The notes under the pieces are model-generated. The model was not told where the DNA came from, ran no database searches, and saw only the letters and a list, made by a program, of their open reading frames with translations. The translations under genes were made by a program, and so were the position numbers. From Rhodopseudomonas sp. AAP120 (GTDB taxonomy: Bacteria; Pseudomonadota; Alphaproteobacteria; Rhizobiales; Xanthobacteraceae), in the NCBI RefSeq assembly GCF_001295845.1, contig NZ_LJIC01000002.1:1-47817 (forward strand): DNA of 47,817 bases, read 5' to 3'. Shown here piece after piece: positions 24,213 to 33,713 of this stretch. How positions within the stretch are numbered: the first letter of the stretch is position 1; the number at the start of each line of letters is the position of its first letter.

Positions 24213-25780
24213 TGTGCCTGCCCCGCCATCATGGCGCCGATCTCCGCCTTGCGGGCCGGATCGGCCGCGCATGTGCCCATGATCCGACCGCGATATAGCA
24301 CGACGATGCGGTCAGCGACGCTGAGCAGCTCGTCGAGTTCGGACGACACCAGCAGCACCGCGATGCCGCGGCCGCAGGCCTCGCGGATATGGCCGTACAC
24401 CGCCGCGACCGCGCCGACGTCGAGGCCGCGCGTCGGCTGCGACGCGACCAGGCACGACAGGTTCGGCAGCGTGATCTCGCGGGCCAGCACCGCCTTCTGC
24501 TGATTGCCGCCGGAGAGGCTCGAGAACGCCGCGCCCGGCCCGCGCGCGCGGACGTCGAAGCGCTGCATCAGCGTCGTCGCTTCGCGCTGCAAGGCGGTGC
24601 GGTTGAGGAAGCCGAAGCGGGTGAACTCATCGAGCCGGTTGAGATAGATGTTTTCGGCTAGGCTCATGCCGAGGACACAGCCGACGGCGTGGCGGTCTTC
24701 CGACACGATGCCGATTCCGGCCGCGGTGATCTCTTTCGGCGAACGGCCGGTGAGATCGGCCTCGCCCAAGTAATAGCGCCCGGAGGTCGGCGCCATCATG
24801 CCGGCCAGCACGGCGGCAAGTTCGCTCTGGCCGTTGCCTTCGACTCCGGCAACGCCGACGATCTCGCCGCGATCGACCGTCAGCGTGAAATTATCGAGCC
24901 GGGTGACGCCCTGGCGATCCTTCACCGTCAGCCCGTCGATCTGCAGCGCCTCGATCTTGCTACGCGGCGGCTGATAACCGACATGCGCGACCTTGCCGAG
25001 CCCGAGTGTCGAGGCCGCCGCGCCGTCGAGCTCGGCGACGTCGCCATGGATCATCGCCCGCACCAGCCCGTCGATATCGCGCGCCGGCGCATCCGAGGTC
25101 GCAACGGTGCGGCCGCCGCGCAGCACGGTGACACGATCGGCGACTTCCTTGATCTCGGCGAGCTTGTGGGTGACCAGCACCACGGCACGGCCGCTCGCCG
25201 CGACGCGGCGGCAGACCTGCAGCAGCGCCGCGATCTCATCCGGCAGCAGCACGGCGGTCGGCTCGTCCAGCACGAACAGCTGCGGATCGCGGATCAGGCA
25301 CTTGACGATCTCGACCCGCTGCCGCTCGCCGACGGAGAGGTCGTCGATCTTGGCATTCGGATCGAGCGGCAGGCCGTACTCATCCGCCAGCTTGGCGAGC
25401 TGCCGCGCGCAGTCCTTGCGATTGAGCACGCCGCGGCCGCGGCCGAGCAGCACGTTGTCGACGACACTCATGTCGCCGACCAGGCTGAAATGCTGGTGAA
25501 CCATGGCGATGCCCTGCGTCAGCGCATCGGCCGGCCCGGACGGCTGATAGGCGGCGCCGCGATAGGTCATCGCGCCGCCGTCCGGCCGGTGCACGCCGAA
25601 CATCACGTTGCACAGCGTCGACTTCCCGGCGCCGTTCTCGCCCAGGATGCAATGCACCTCGCCCGGTCGCAGGTCGAGCGAGACCTCCGACAATGCGGTG
25701 AAGCTGCCGAACCGCTTGGTCACCTGAGACAGGCTGAGCAGCGGCGTAGAGGCTTCGACGGCGGGCGAGGTGCTGATCAT
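24209..25780 (-). CDS. BMP-type ABC transporter, double ATP-binding protein
   Basis: A 523-residue protein with two fused ABC domains, as in RbsA/YufO. Domain 1 (about residues 15-245) has Walker A GENGAGKST, signature LSVGERQRVEI and Walker B FVLDEPTAVL. Domain 2 (about 265-510) has the degenerate P-loop usual for this family (GVAGVEGNGQSEL), signature LSGGNQQKAVLAREI and the motif SQPTRGLDVGAV. Domain 2 is thus hydrolysis-impaired by family rule, not by a local mutation. It powers the two permeases. The gene follows the binding-protein gene after only 2 bp and overlaps the next gene. Confidence 0.93.
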   Translation of the reverse strand: MISTSPAVEASTPLLSLSQVTKRFGSFTALSEVSLDLRPGEVHCILGENGAGKSTLCNVMFGVHRPDGGAMTYRGAAYQPSGPADALTQGIAMVHQHFSLVGDMSVVDNVLLGRGRGVLNRKDCARQLAKLADEYGLPLDPNAKIDDLSVGERQRVEIVKCLIRDPQLFVLDEPTAVLLPDEIAALLQVCRRVAASGRAVVLVTHKLAEIKEVADRVTVLRGGRTVATSDAPARDIDGLVRAMIHGDVAELDGAAASTLGLGKVAHVGYQPPRSKIEALQIDGLTVKDRQGVTRLDNFTLTVDRGEIVGVAGVEGNGQSELAAVLAGMMAPTSGRYYLGEADLTGRSPKEITAAGIGIVSEDRHAVGCVLGMSLAENIYLNRLDEFTRFGFLNRTALQREATTLMQRFDVRARGPGAAFSSLSGGNQQKAVLAREITLPNLSCLVASQPTRGLDVGAVAAVYGHIREACGRGIAVLLVSSELDELLSVADRIVVLYRGRIMGTCAADPARKAEIGAMMAGQAQ

Positions 25781-25782
25781 GG

Positions 25783-26751
25783 CTAGCCCTTCAGCACCTT
25801 GATCTTGCCGGCGAGCAGATCCTTCATGATGGCGTCGAGCTTGGCCTTCTGCTCCGGCGTCGCGCCGCAGATCACCATGTTGGAGGCTTCCGGCCCCATC
25901 TTCAGGCCGAACTCCTTGTAGCCCGGCGCCCAGCTCCCCTTCACGGCTTCGTCGATCGCGTATTGCACCTGATAGCCGGTGCCGGTGATCGAATAGGCGA
26001 CGTACAACGGATCGGTGCCGCAGCGATCGGTGTAGCTGCCGATGATGTGGGTGCCCTTCTCCTTCGCCGCCTGCTCCATGCCGCGCAGGCCGAGATTGAG
26101 GATGTGGTAGTGAATGTCGGCGCCCTGCGCGATCGCCGCCAGCGTCGCTTCCTTGGCTTTCGCCACGTCGTCGAAATCGCCGGTGTAGTTCTCGGTGTAT
26201 TTGATGTTGGGATTGATCGACTTGGCACCGTTGCCGAATTCCTTGCCGGCATTGACGATCGACGGGATCTCGAGGCCGCCCACATAGCTGATCGCGCCAT
26301 TCTTCGACAGCATTGCCGCCGCCGCGCCGGCCACATAGGCGATCTCGGCCTGCTTGACGTCGTAGCCGGCGACATTCGGCGCGCTCTCGCCGTCATTGCC
26401 GCCGACGATCGAGAAGTGAACTTTCGGGAAGCGCTTGGCGATCTTGTACACCGACGCCTGGGTCTGGCCGCCGACGCCGATCACCAGCGTGTTCTTGCTG
26501 GCCAGGTTGGTCAGCGCCTGATCCATATCGGCGTAGTTGATGTTCTCGATCATCTGCACCTTGATCTTGTCGCCGTACTTCTTCTCGGCGGCCATCAGGC
26601 CGTCGTACGACGACTCCATCCAGCCCTTGTCGGACTTCGACCCCGGAATCAGGATGCCGACCTTGAGCGGCTCGGCCTGCGCCAACGTGGCGGACAATGT
26701 CAGCGCGCCGGTGAGCAGCGCGGCTTTCAGAACGGAACGGCGTGACCTCAT
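25783..26751 (-). CDS. BMP-family ABC transporter substrate-binding protein
   Basis: A 322-residue periplasmic BMP (PnrA-like) binding protein. A signal peptide spans residues 1-26 (MRSRRSVLKAALLTGALTLSATLAQA). Family elements are VGILIPGSKSDKGWMESSYDGL, LASKNTLVIGVGGQTQASV, and KRFPKVHFSIVGG. BMP proteins usually bind purine nucleosides or related heterocycles. The ATG at 26751 was chosen because it starts the signal peptide and has AGAGGGG upstream. The operon is divergent from an amidase-TetR pair, which suggests a nitrogen-containing substrate such as a purine breakdown product; this is inference. Confidence 0.92.
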   Translation of the reverse strand: MRSRRSVLKAALLTGALTLSATLAQAEPLKVGILIPGSKSDKGWMESSYDGLMAAEKKYGDKIKVQMIENINYADMDQALTNLASKNTLVIGVGGQTQASVYKIAKRFPKVHFSIVGGNDGESAPNVAGYDVKQAEIAYVAGAAAAMLSKNGAISYVGGLEIPSIVNAGKEFGNGAKSINPNIKYTENYTGDFDDVAKAKEATLAAIAQGADIHYHILNLGLRGMEQAAKEKGTHIIGSYTDRCGTDPLYVAYSITGTGYQVQYAIDEAVKGSWAPGYKEFGLKMGPEASNMVICGATPEQKAKLDAIMKDLLAGKIKVLKG

Positions 26752-26828
26752 GAGACCCCTCTTTGGAAGCTGAATTGGTTGTGCGCCTCCCTGCAGCAAG
26801 CGGTATGCCAACACATCACCGCACTGAT

Positions 26829-26868
26829 TTTGTTTGGGAATTTCATAGACGCGGCCGCCCCAAACAAA
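26829..26868. promoter_or_regulatory. Perfect 10-bp inverted repeat between BMP importer and amidase operons
   Basis: Arms TTTGTTTGGG (26829-26838) and CCCAAACAAA (26859-26868) are perfectly complementary, with a 20-bp spacer. They lie in the 320-bp divergent region, about 78-117 bp upstream of the binding-protein start. The arm spacing (30 bp centre to centre, three helical turns) fits two half-sites on one DNA face. The TetR protein encoded at 28289 is a natural candidate regulator. The rest of the gap shows no other clear signal. Confidence 0.65.
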
Positions 26869-27071
26869 CAAATGCTTACTTTTTAAGCCGCTAGTTGCGT
26901 GTCATGTCGAATCCGCAAGCAGGCGGTCGGCTCACTTCGGCGACCAGCATTGAATCTCCTCACAAATCGCCGCTGGCAGCGAACTTGCAATCAACCTGAT
27001 CGGCACAGTTTGTAGTCGAGCCTTGTCAGCACCGCGCTTCGCAAGATGATGCGCGCAACGGAGAAACCACC

Positions 27072-28292
27072 ATGATGACCAGCGACGGCACCGATCCCCG
27101 CGTGACGCACGCGCACGATGTCGGCGCATTCGTTCCCGGCCCGCGGTTGCAGGTCGCCGCGACCTCGCCTGGTCCGCTCGACGGACTGAGCTTTGCGGTC
27201 AAGGATCTGATCGACGTTGCCGGCACCATCACCGGCGGCGGCAATCCGGACTGGCTGCGCACCCATGGCCCGGCGACGCGCTCCGCCCCCGTGGTCGAGC
27301 GCCTGCTCGCGGCCGGCGCCAGCATCCATGGCAAGACCATCACCGACGAACTCGCCTTCAGCCTCGAAGGCGTCAACGAACATTACGGCACGCCGCTCAA
27401 TCCGGCCTGCCCGGATCGGATCCCCGGCGGCTCATCCTCCGGGTCCGCCTCGGCGGTTGCCGCCGGACTGGTCGATTTCGCGCTCGGCACAGACACCGGC
27501 GGTTCGGTGCGGGTGCCGGCGAGCTTTTGCGGCATTTACGGCATGCGTCCCACTCACGACGCGTTGCCGCTCGACGGCGTGTTGCCGTTCGCGCCGAGCT
27601 ACGACACCGTCGGCTGGTTCGCGCGGGACGTGGACACGCTGGCGCGCGTCGGCGACGTGCTGCTGCCGAAAGCATCTCCTGCGCCGATCGAGAAGCTGAT
27701 CGTCGTCAGCGACGCCTTCGCGATCGCCGACGAGCCGGTCGCGGCCGCGCTGCGCGCGGTTTGTCAGGCGCTCGGCGCCACGGAGGAAATCACCGTCTTT
27801 GGCGGTGCCGATGCGGACTGGTTCGAGGCCTATCGCATCCTGCAAGGCACGGAGAACTGGCGCGAGCTCGGACCATGGATCAGCGCCACCAAGCCGCGTT
27901 TCGGCGAAGCGATCGCGCCGCGCTTTGCCGGCACGGAAGATATCACTGCGGAAGATGTCGAGCGCTGGCAGCCGGTGCGCGACGCCATCAGAGCCAAGCT
28001 CCGCGCGCAGCTCGGCGGCGGCGTTGCCTGGCTGATTCCCACCGCGCCCTGCATCGCGCTGCGCAAGGATGCGCCCGGCGCCGGCGAGCAGATCGGCCCG
28101 TTCTACGGACGCGCGCTGACGCTGACGTCGATCGCCGGCCATGCCGGGCTGCCGCAGATCAATCTGCCCGCAGCGACCGTCGACGGTTGTCCTGCCGGCC
28201 TCTCGATCGTCGCCGGCGCAAGCCAGGATCGCGCTTTGTTGGATGCGACGCGCGGCCTTGCTGCACGTCTGGCAGACCGGACGGCGGCATGA
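27072..28292 (+). CDS. Amidase (amidase-signature family)
   Basis: A 406-residue cytosolic amidase with the Ser-Ser-Lys triad: Lys44 in FAVKDLIDVAG, the Gly/Ser-rich loop PGGSSSGSASAV at about 118-129 (cis-Ser), and the nucleophile Ser145 in DTGGSVRVPA. The length is shorter than the usual 450-500, close to the AMI1/hydantoin-side amidase group. It hydrolyses a carboxamide to acid and ammonia. The TetR gene begins within its stop codon (ATGA), so they are co-translated, and the divergent BMP importer is a likely partner in substrate uptake. The two initial ATG codons at 27072 and 27075 are both possible starts. Confidence 0.88.
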   Translation: MMTSDGTDPRVTHAHDVGAFVPGPRLQVAATSPGPLDGLSFAVKDLIDVAGTITGGGNPDWLRTHGPATRSAPVVERLLAAGASIHGKTITDELAFSLEGVNEHYGTPLNPACPDRIPGGSSSGSASAVAAGLVDFALGTDTGGSVRVPASFCGIYGMRPTHDALPLDGVLPFAPSYDTVGWFARDVDTLARVGDVLLPKASPAPIEKLIVVSDAFAIADEPVAAALRAVCQALGATEEITVFGGADADWFEAYRILQGTENWRELGPWISATKPRFGEAIAPRFAGTEDITAEDVERWQPVRDAIRAKLRAQLGGGVAWLIPTAPCIALRKDAPGAGEQIGPFYGRALTLTSIAGHAGLPQINLPAATVDGCPAGLSIVAGASQDRALLDATRGLAARLADRTAA

Positions 28293-28957
28293 CGAATTCG
28301 ATGACTGATCTCAATGCCGACACCAAACCACGCCGACGGCCGCGCCGCTCGGCCGAACAGAACCGAGCCGCGATCCTGAAAGCCGCTACCGCCGAGTTCG
28401 CGACGCACGGCTATGCCGGCGCCCGCATCGACCGCATCGTCAAAAAGGCCGGCTCCAATCCGCGGATGATCTACGAGTTGTTCGGCAGCAAGGCGGCGCT
28501 GTATGTCGCGACGCTGGAAAGCGCGCTCGGCGCGCTGCGTAGCGAAGAACTCAAGCTGGACGTGATGCATCTCGATCCGCTCGAGGGGCTGCTCAAGCTG
28601 TTCGATTTCATGAACGGGCATCTGGAGCGCAACGGCCATCTGGTGAGCCTGCTGCGCAGCGAGAACATGATGAAGGCGCGGCACATGAAGAAGTCGCCGC
28701 GCATTCAGGAGATGTCGTCGCCGGTGCTCGGCATGACCCAGCGGCTGCTCGCACGCGGCGTTGCCGAGGGCCGGCTCGCGCCAGATATCGACCCGCTGCG
28801 GCTCTACGTGATGATCGCCGCGCTCAGCCAGTTTCACCTCGCCAACATGCACACGCTGTCGTCGGAATTCGAGACCGATGTCAGCTCCGCCGAATGGCGC
28901 ACCGCCCGCCGCGCCGACGCGCGAAAGATGCTGGCGGCGTATTTGGAGAAGACGTGA
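28289..28957 (+). CDS. TetR-family transcriptional regulator
   Basis: A 222-residue DNA-binding regulator. The N-terminal 20 residues are basic (PRRRPRRSAEQNR). The TetR helix-turn-helix is about residues 40-65: THGYAGARIDRIVKKAGSNP, then the recognition helix RMIYELFGSKAALY. The C-terminal ligand/dimer domain (70-222) has family-like helices (LLRSENMMKARHMKKS; LRLYVMIAALSQFHLANMHT). It overlaps the amidase stop by 4 bp. It probably controls the amidase and the divergent BMP importer through the inverted repeat at 26829-26868; the effector would be an imported nitrogen compound (inference). Confidence 0.9.
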   Translation: MTNSMTDLNADTKPRRRPRRSAEQNRAAILKAATAEFATHGYAGARIDRIVKKAGSNPRMIYELFGSKAALYVATLESALGALRSEELKLDVMHLDPLEGLLKLFDFMNGHLERNGHLVSLLRSENMMKARHMKKSPRIQEMSSPVLGMTQRLLARGVAEGRLAPDIDPLRLYVMIAALSQFHLANMHTLSSEFETDVSSAEWRTARRADARKMLAAYLEKT

Positions 28958-29027
28958 AACGTTGCACCTGTTCAGATGAGACGCAACTCCAACAGATCCG
29001 TTAGTTAGGCAATCAGCCTCTCGACCC

Positions 29028-29110
29028 GCCATGCCCGGGCTCGTCCCGGGCATCCACGCCTTCAGGCCTCACCGCGTGGCAAGGCGTGGATGGCCGGGAC
29101 AAGCCCGGCC
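29028..29110. repeat. GCCCGGGC..TCCCGGGC palindromic repeat
   Basis: ATGCCCGGGCTCGTCCCGGGCATCC at one end and GGCCGGGACAAGCCCGGCC at the other, with inner arms CCACGCCTT / AAGGCGTGG. Part of a 376-bp gene-free gap (28958-29333) that holds this element and the composite REP that follows, and nothing else recognised. Confidence 0.8.
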
Positions 29111-29160
29111 CGAGGGCTCGCGCAACCGAACCGGGACGTGGCCTTGCCACATACACGGTC

Positions 29161-29264
29161 CTCATCCTGAGGAGCCCGGCGAAGCCGGGCCTCTCGAAGG
29201 ATGTGGCGACGCAGCACCCGCGGCCCATGATTCGAGACGGCGCTTCGCGCCTCCTCACCATGAG
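29161..29264. repeat. Composite REP element (two hairpins)
   Basis: CTCATCCTGAGGAGCCCGGC with its loop TTCG-equivalent and GCCGGGCCTCTCGAAGGATG, then, after 20 bp, CCATGATTCGAGACGGCGC paired with GCGCCTCCTCACCATGAG. Nearly the same 100-bp unit is at 39007-39111 and, inverted, at 18574-18674. Confidence 0.88.
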
Positions 29265-29333
29265 GTCGTGCTTGTAGCAAGGCTTGAGATCATCAATTGC
29301 GGCAAGCGCTGCTAGGCATCTGGCGTAGATCGC

Positions 29334-30296
29334 CTACAGCGAAATCTCCATCAGGTCGCGGGCGACGACGAGCGGGCCGGTGTAGTGCTTCCTCACGTCC
29401 TGCATCCACATCTCGTCGCTGATCGTGTCGATGTCGCCCGGCACGAGGTGCGTCATCACCAGTTTCTTGACCTTGGCGGCGGCGGCGAGCTTGCCGAGGT
29501 CTTCGGTGGTGGTGTGCGAGGCGATCAGATGCTCCTTGAGCGTCGAGGCGTTCTTGATCCGCGCCGCCAGCGCGTCGACTCCCGGCACATAGAGCGCTTC
29601 GTGAATCAGCAGGTCAGCGCCTTCGGCGAACTTGGCGATCTCCGGATTGTAGGCGGAATCACAGACATAGACGATGACGCCCTTGGGCGTTTCGAACTTG
29701 TAGGCGTAGTTGCGCTCGAGGATCGGCGGATGCGGGGTGCGCAGCGCCGTGACCTTGACCTTGTCGGTGGTCAGCACCGGTCCGGACTCGATGATCTCCT
29801 TCACCACCAGGAATTTGCGCGGATCCGGCTTACCCTCGTCGGGCATCCGGATCTCGATGTCGTCCTTCATCGATGTCCAGAACGCCTGCGCCAGTGCGTC
29901 GAGCCCGACCGGCCCGAACGCGTCGATCTGGTGATTGAGGCCGGCAGACCAGGCGCCATAGACCATGTTGCCGAATTCGAGCACGTGGTCGGAATGCATG
30001 TGGGTGACGAACACGTAGCGCAAGCTCGGCAGCACGACCTTGGCCTCGACCAGCCGGCGCGCGACGCCGTAGCCGCAGTCGATCACGAACGGCACGCCGT
30101 CGACCAGCAGCACGTTGGCCGGGTTGGAACGGCCGGTGCCGATGCGCGGGCCGCCCTTGGTGCCGAGGCAAATCCACTTCACGCCGCTCTCGGCGCTGGC
30201 TTGCTGCGCCGCAGCGGTGCCGCTCTTCAGACCGAGCGCGCCAACGACACCGCCGGCCAGAGAGAGTTGCAGAAGCGTGCGCCGATCGAGAGACAT
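29334..30296 (-). CDS. Tat-exported metallo-beta-lactamase-fold hydrolase
   Basis: A 320-residue protein. A Tat signal covers residues 4-31 (DRRTLLQLSLAGG to AAAQQA). The MBL motif H99-x-H101-x-D103-H104 (VTHMHSDHV) is present, and TPHPPIL, DSAYNP and HEALYVPG supply the later metal ligands; final His is in ASHTTTEDL or MTHLVPGD. The fold and motif set resemble lactonases/AtsA-like hydrolases with two zinc ions. It is read away from the amide-importer operon that starts 630 bp off; the substrate is unknown. The start is preceded by AGAGGAG-like sequence, and the ATG at 30296 fits a normal Tat n-region. Confidence 0.87.
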   Translation of the reverse strand: MSLDRRTLLQLSLAGGVVGALGLKSGTAAAQQASAESGVKWICLGTKGGPRIGTGRSNPANVLLVDGVPFVIDCGYGVARRLVEAKVVLPSLRYVFVTHMHSDHVLEFGNMVYGAWSAGLNHQIDAFGPVGLDALAQAFWTSMKDDIEIRMPDEGKPDPRKFLVVKEIIESGPVLTTDKVKVTALRTPHPPILERNYAYKFETPKGVIVYVCDSAYNPEIAKFAEGADLLIHEALYVPGVDALAARIKNASTLKEHLIASHTTTEDLGKLAAAAKVKKLVMTHLVPGDIDTISDEMWMQDVRKHYTGPLVVARDLMEISL

Positions 30297-30406
30297 CCAG
30301 GTTCCTTTCAGAGGAGATCGCGCCGCGCGAAGCGACGGTGACGAACGAAGTAGAACGCGAGTCCGGCCGCGGCAAGGCGGGAGCCCGCCGCGTTTCGATC
30401 AATCAG

Positions 30407-30780
30407 TCATGCCAGAGCGGAATGGCGCGGGCGCGGCGCGCCAGCGTCCGTGGGCGGCGGCGCCTCACCCGCCCGGACGTTGCCGAGGAATTCCGAGATC
30501 CGTGTGGCCCGGTCGTTGCCGTGCGCCGCCAGATCGTCGCCTTGGCGATCATCCGCAGTGCCGCCACTTCGGCATCCACCATCGCCGACGACACCGAGCC
30601 GACATCGGCCGAGACGTCCATTATCTGGCCAGCGCGGCGAGGCAACCGCGCCTGTTTCCGCGCCATCCTGCGCGAGCCGTCGCCACCCTCGGCGCCGTTA
30701 CTTCGCAATCCTTCTGCACCTGCTCTGCCGTTGCTCTGCAACGTTGCTGATGACCACGGACTGGAGGTGCGCTGCACGAA
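30407..30780 (-). pseudogene. Remnant of a methyl-accepting chemotaxis protein C terminus
   Basis: No single frame is open across it, but fragments in different frames read as the end of a chemoreceptor signalling domain: HLQSVVISNVAEQRQ, then NGAEGGDGSRRM, GQIMDVSADVGSVSSAMVDA, AALRMIAK, and finally DDLAAHGNDRATRISEFLGN with NVRAG before a stop. This order is that of MCP proteins, where AEQQ..A..EIA leads into the C-terminal helix and ends FL..VRA. At least two frameshifts and a stop (TAA at about 30699) break it. The remnant lacks everything upstream. It fills part of the 630-bp gap before the amide operon. The alternative, chance resemblance, cannot be ruled out by eye. Confidence 0.4.
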
Positions 30781-30812
30781 TTTTCCTCATGAGAAATTCT
30801 TGTTCTTATGGA

Positions 30813-30840
30813 TTGACTTTGAAGAAACCTCTGCCCTAAT
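30813..30840 (+). promoter_or_regulatory. Candidate sigma-70 promoter of the amide operon
   Basis: TTGACT at 30813-30818 and CCTAAT at 30835-30840, 16 bp apart, in an unusually AT-rich stretch that ends 88 bp before the first gene. An alternative -10 (TAATCT) starts at 30837. It matches the consensus at -35 well and at -10 moderately. The sequence otherwise has no recognised operator. Confidence 0.4.
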
Positions 30841-30927
30841 CTTTTTTCGCCGGAAACAAGAAGCAGTCGCAGTTCGAGTGAGCGACTTCGATCGCATCGG
30901 ACGGCATTGCCCAACGAGGGGTAAGAG

Positions 30928-32253
30928 ATGAGCGGCGACGATTTGCCTGCAGCGACCATCCGTCCGGTGTCCAGACGCAAACTACTCAAGATCACTGCAG
31001 GCTCTGCAGCGGCCGCCGTTGCAGGCTTCGCGGCACCCAGCGTGATCGCCGCCGGCAAGGACAAAATCCTGATCGGCGTCCCGTCTTCGCTGTCCACGCC
31101 TTACGGCGTCGCCGACGACACCGATCATCTCAACGGCACAAAGCTCGCCGTGGAGGAGATCAATGCGGCCGGCGGTGTGCTCGGGCGCGAGATCGAGCTG
31201 TTCGTACCGGACGTCGATAAGCTCAATCCGGAAAGCTGCCGGCAGGCGATCGCCGCCTGCATCGACAAGAAGGTGCTGGCGATTTCCAACGCCTTCCTGT
31301 TCGCACCGATCCCCGCGATGGACGAATCCGCCAAGTACAAATGCCCGTATCTGCAGGGCAACACGCAGCGCACCGCGACGCTGGCCTACAAGGCGGACCC
31401 GAAGAAATACAGCCATGTGCTGCAGACCGATCCGTCGGAAGTCAACTACGGCTGGACCTATCCGCTGTGGCTCACCAAGATGGAAGAGACCGGCGTCTGG
31501 AAGCCTAAGAACCGCAAGATCCACATCGTCGCCGAGCAGGTCGGCTACTGCCAGACCATCCTCAAGGCGGCCAAGGAAGCGATCCCGAAATACAAGTTCG
31601 AACTCGCCGCCGTCACCGACATCCAGTATCCGGTCAACGACTGGAGCCCGGTGATCCAGAAACTCAAGGAAGTCGACGCCGGCGCGATCATGATCGACCA
31701 TTGGGTCGCCGCCGAATACGCCGCGTTCTGCAAGCAGTTCTCCGCCGACCCCGTGCCGGGATCGCTGGTCTATCTGCAATACGGCCCGTCGCAGCCGGAA
31801 TTCCTCGAACTCGGCGGCAATGCCACCGAAGGCTTCTGCTGGAGCACCGTGCTCGGCGTCTACGGCGACAAGACCGGCCAGGACTTCCGCGCCAAGTATC
31901 TCAAGAAATATCCGAAGTATGCCGGCAACATGGGCCTCGTCTACACCGGCAACGGCTACGACATCGTGCAGTACCTGAAGCGTTCGTGGGAGGCGACCAA
32001 GAAGCCGGAAGACTTCGAGGCGAACTGCACGTGGATCCGCGAGAATCCCTATCGCGGCGTCTGCGGCATGATGAACATGAACAACGAGTATCAGGAGGGG
32101 CTGCACTATCCCGACAACGGCTTCGGCAACCAGGCCGCCGAGCTCGAGAAGGGCATGAGTCAGCTGTTCGTGCAGGTGCAGGACGGCTCCCACAAGATCG
32201 TCTGGCCCAACGAGATCGCCGAGTCGAAGTTGAAGCCGGCTCCGTGGTGGTGA
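30928..32253 (+). CDS. ABC transporter substrate-binding protein, branched-chain/amide type
   Basis: A 441-residue periplasmic binding protein (peripla_BP_6 fold). A twin-arginine signal is at residues 15-42 (SRRKLLKITAG and AAVAGFAAPSVIAA), so it is exported folded, unusual but known for this family. The mature N terminus IGVPSSLSTPYGVADDTDHLNGTKLAVEEINAAGG matches Liv/urea/short-chain amide binding proteins. The ATG follows GAGGGGTAAG. It starts the operon that ends with the DMFase-type hydrolase, so it most likely binds the amide substrate. The C terminus, ESKLKPAPWW, is family-typical. Confidence 0.92.
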   Translation: MSGDDLPAATIRPVSRRKLLKITAGSAAAAVAGFAAPSVIAAGKDKILIGVPSSLSTPYGVADDTDHLNGTKLAVEEINAAGGVLGREIELFVPDVDKLNPESCRQAIAACIDKKVLAISNAFLFAPIPAMDESAKYKCPYLQGNTQRTATLAYKADPKKYSHVLQTDPSEVNYGWTYPLWLTKMEETGVWKPKNRKIHIVAEQVGYCQTILKAAKEAIPKYKFELAAVTDIQYPVNDWSPVIQKLKEVDAGAIMIDHWVAAEYAAFCKQFSADPVPGSLVYLQYGPSQPEFLELGGNATEGFCWSTVLGVYGDKTGQDFRAKYLKKYPKYAGNMGLVYTGNGYDIVQYLKRSWEATKKPEDFEANCTWIRENPYRGVCGMMNMNNEYQEGLHYPDNGFGNQAAELEKGMSQLFVQVQDGSHKIVWPNEIAESKLKPAPWW

Positions 32254-32272
32254 CGGAACGGGCGGCAGGCTG

Positions 32273-32992
<720 letters not shown>

Positions 32993-32994
32993 GC

Positions 32995-33705
32995 ATGACC
33001 GAAGTGCTGAAGATCGAGGGATTGTCGGCCGGCTACGGCCCGCTCCGGGTGATCCACGATCTCGATCTGGTGATCCAGCCGGGCGAACGGATCGGCATCG
33101 TCGGCCTCAACGGCCATGGCAAGACCACGCTGTTCTACGCCATCGCCGGTCTCACCGGCTGGCAGCGCGGCTCCATCCTGCTCAACGGGCGACAGATCGG
33201 CCGCACCCGCAGCCAGGGCGCCGGGCGTTACACCCACCAGATCGTGCGTCAGGGGCTGGCAATCATGCCGCAGGGCGACGAGATTTTTCAGGGACTGACG
33301 GTGGAGGAACATCTCGACTCCGGAGCGTTCACGCCCGAAGCGTGGCGCACCCGCAAGGAGCGCAAGGAGCGCGTGCTCGACATCTTCGAGCCGCTGCGCA
33401 AGCTGATGAAGACGCCGGTCGGCCGTCTGTCGGGTGGCGAGCGCCGCATGGTGTCGATCGGGCGCGGATTGATGACTGACGCCAAGTTGTATCTCGCCGA
33501 CGAGCCCTCGCTCGGCCTCGCACCGAAGATCGGCATCGCGGTGATGAACGCGCTGCTGGCGATCGACCTGAAGGACTCGGCGATGTTCATCGCCGAGCAG
33601 AACGTTGCGCTGCTCGAAGGAAAGGTCGACCGCATCATCGGCATGCACGCCGGCAAGCTGAAGGGCGAGGCCTCCTCGTCGTTCCGCCTCGGCGGCGGTC
33701 ACTGA
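32995..33705 (+). CDS. LivF-like ABC ATPase
   Basis: A 236-residue ABC ATPase. Walker A is GLNGHGKTT, the Q-loop region has MPQGDEIFQGLTVEEHL, the signature is intact (RLSGGERRMVSIGRGLM) and Walker B is LYLADEPSLGLAP. The ATG at 32995 (MTEVLKIEGLSAGYG) is preferred over TTG at 32989; it lies 2 bp after the previous stop. The middle contains an Arg/Lys-rich helix (EAWRTRKERKERVLDIFEPL) longer than in E. coli LivF. With the LivG-like ATPase it forms the motor of the amide importer. Confidence 0.93.
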   Translation: MTEVLKIEGLSAGYGPLRVIHDLDLVIQPGERIGIVGLNGHGKTTLFYAIAGLTGWQRGSILLNGRQIGRTRSQGAGRYTHQIVRQGLAIMPQGDEIFQGLTVEEHLDSGAFTPEAWRTRKERKERVLDIFEPLRKLMKTPVGRLSGGERRMVSIGRGLMTDAKLYLADEPSLGLAPKIGIAVMNALLAIDLKDSAMFIAEQNVALLEGKVDRIIGMHAGKLKGEASSSFRLGGGH

Positions 33706-33713
33706 GCGCGCCG

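Noticed and set aside
30338-30931. A plus-strand open frame of 197 codons before the amide operon
   Set aside because: Its composition is not protein-like (Arg/Ala runs, no domain), it overlaps the promoter, and the opposite strand gives the more recognisable, though broken, MCP-like sequence.
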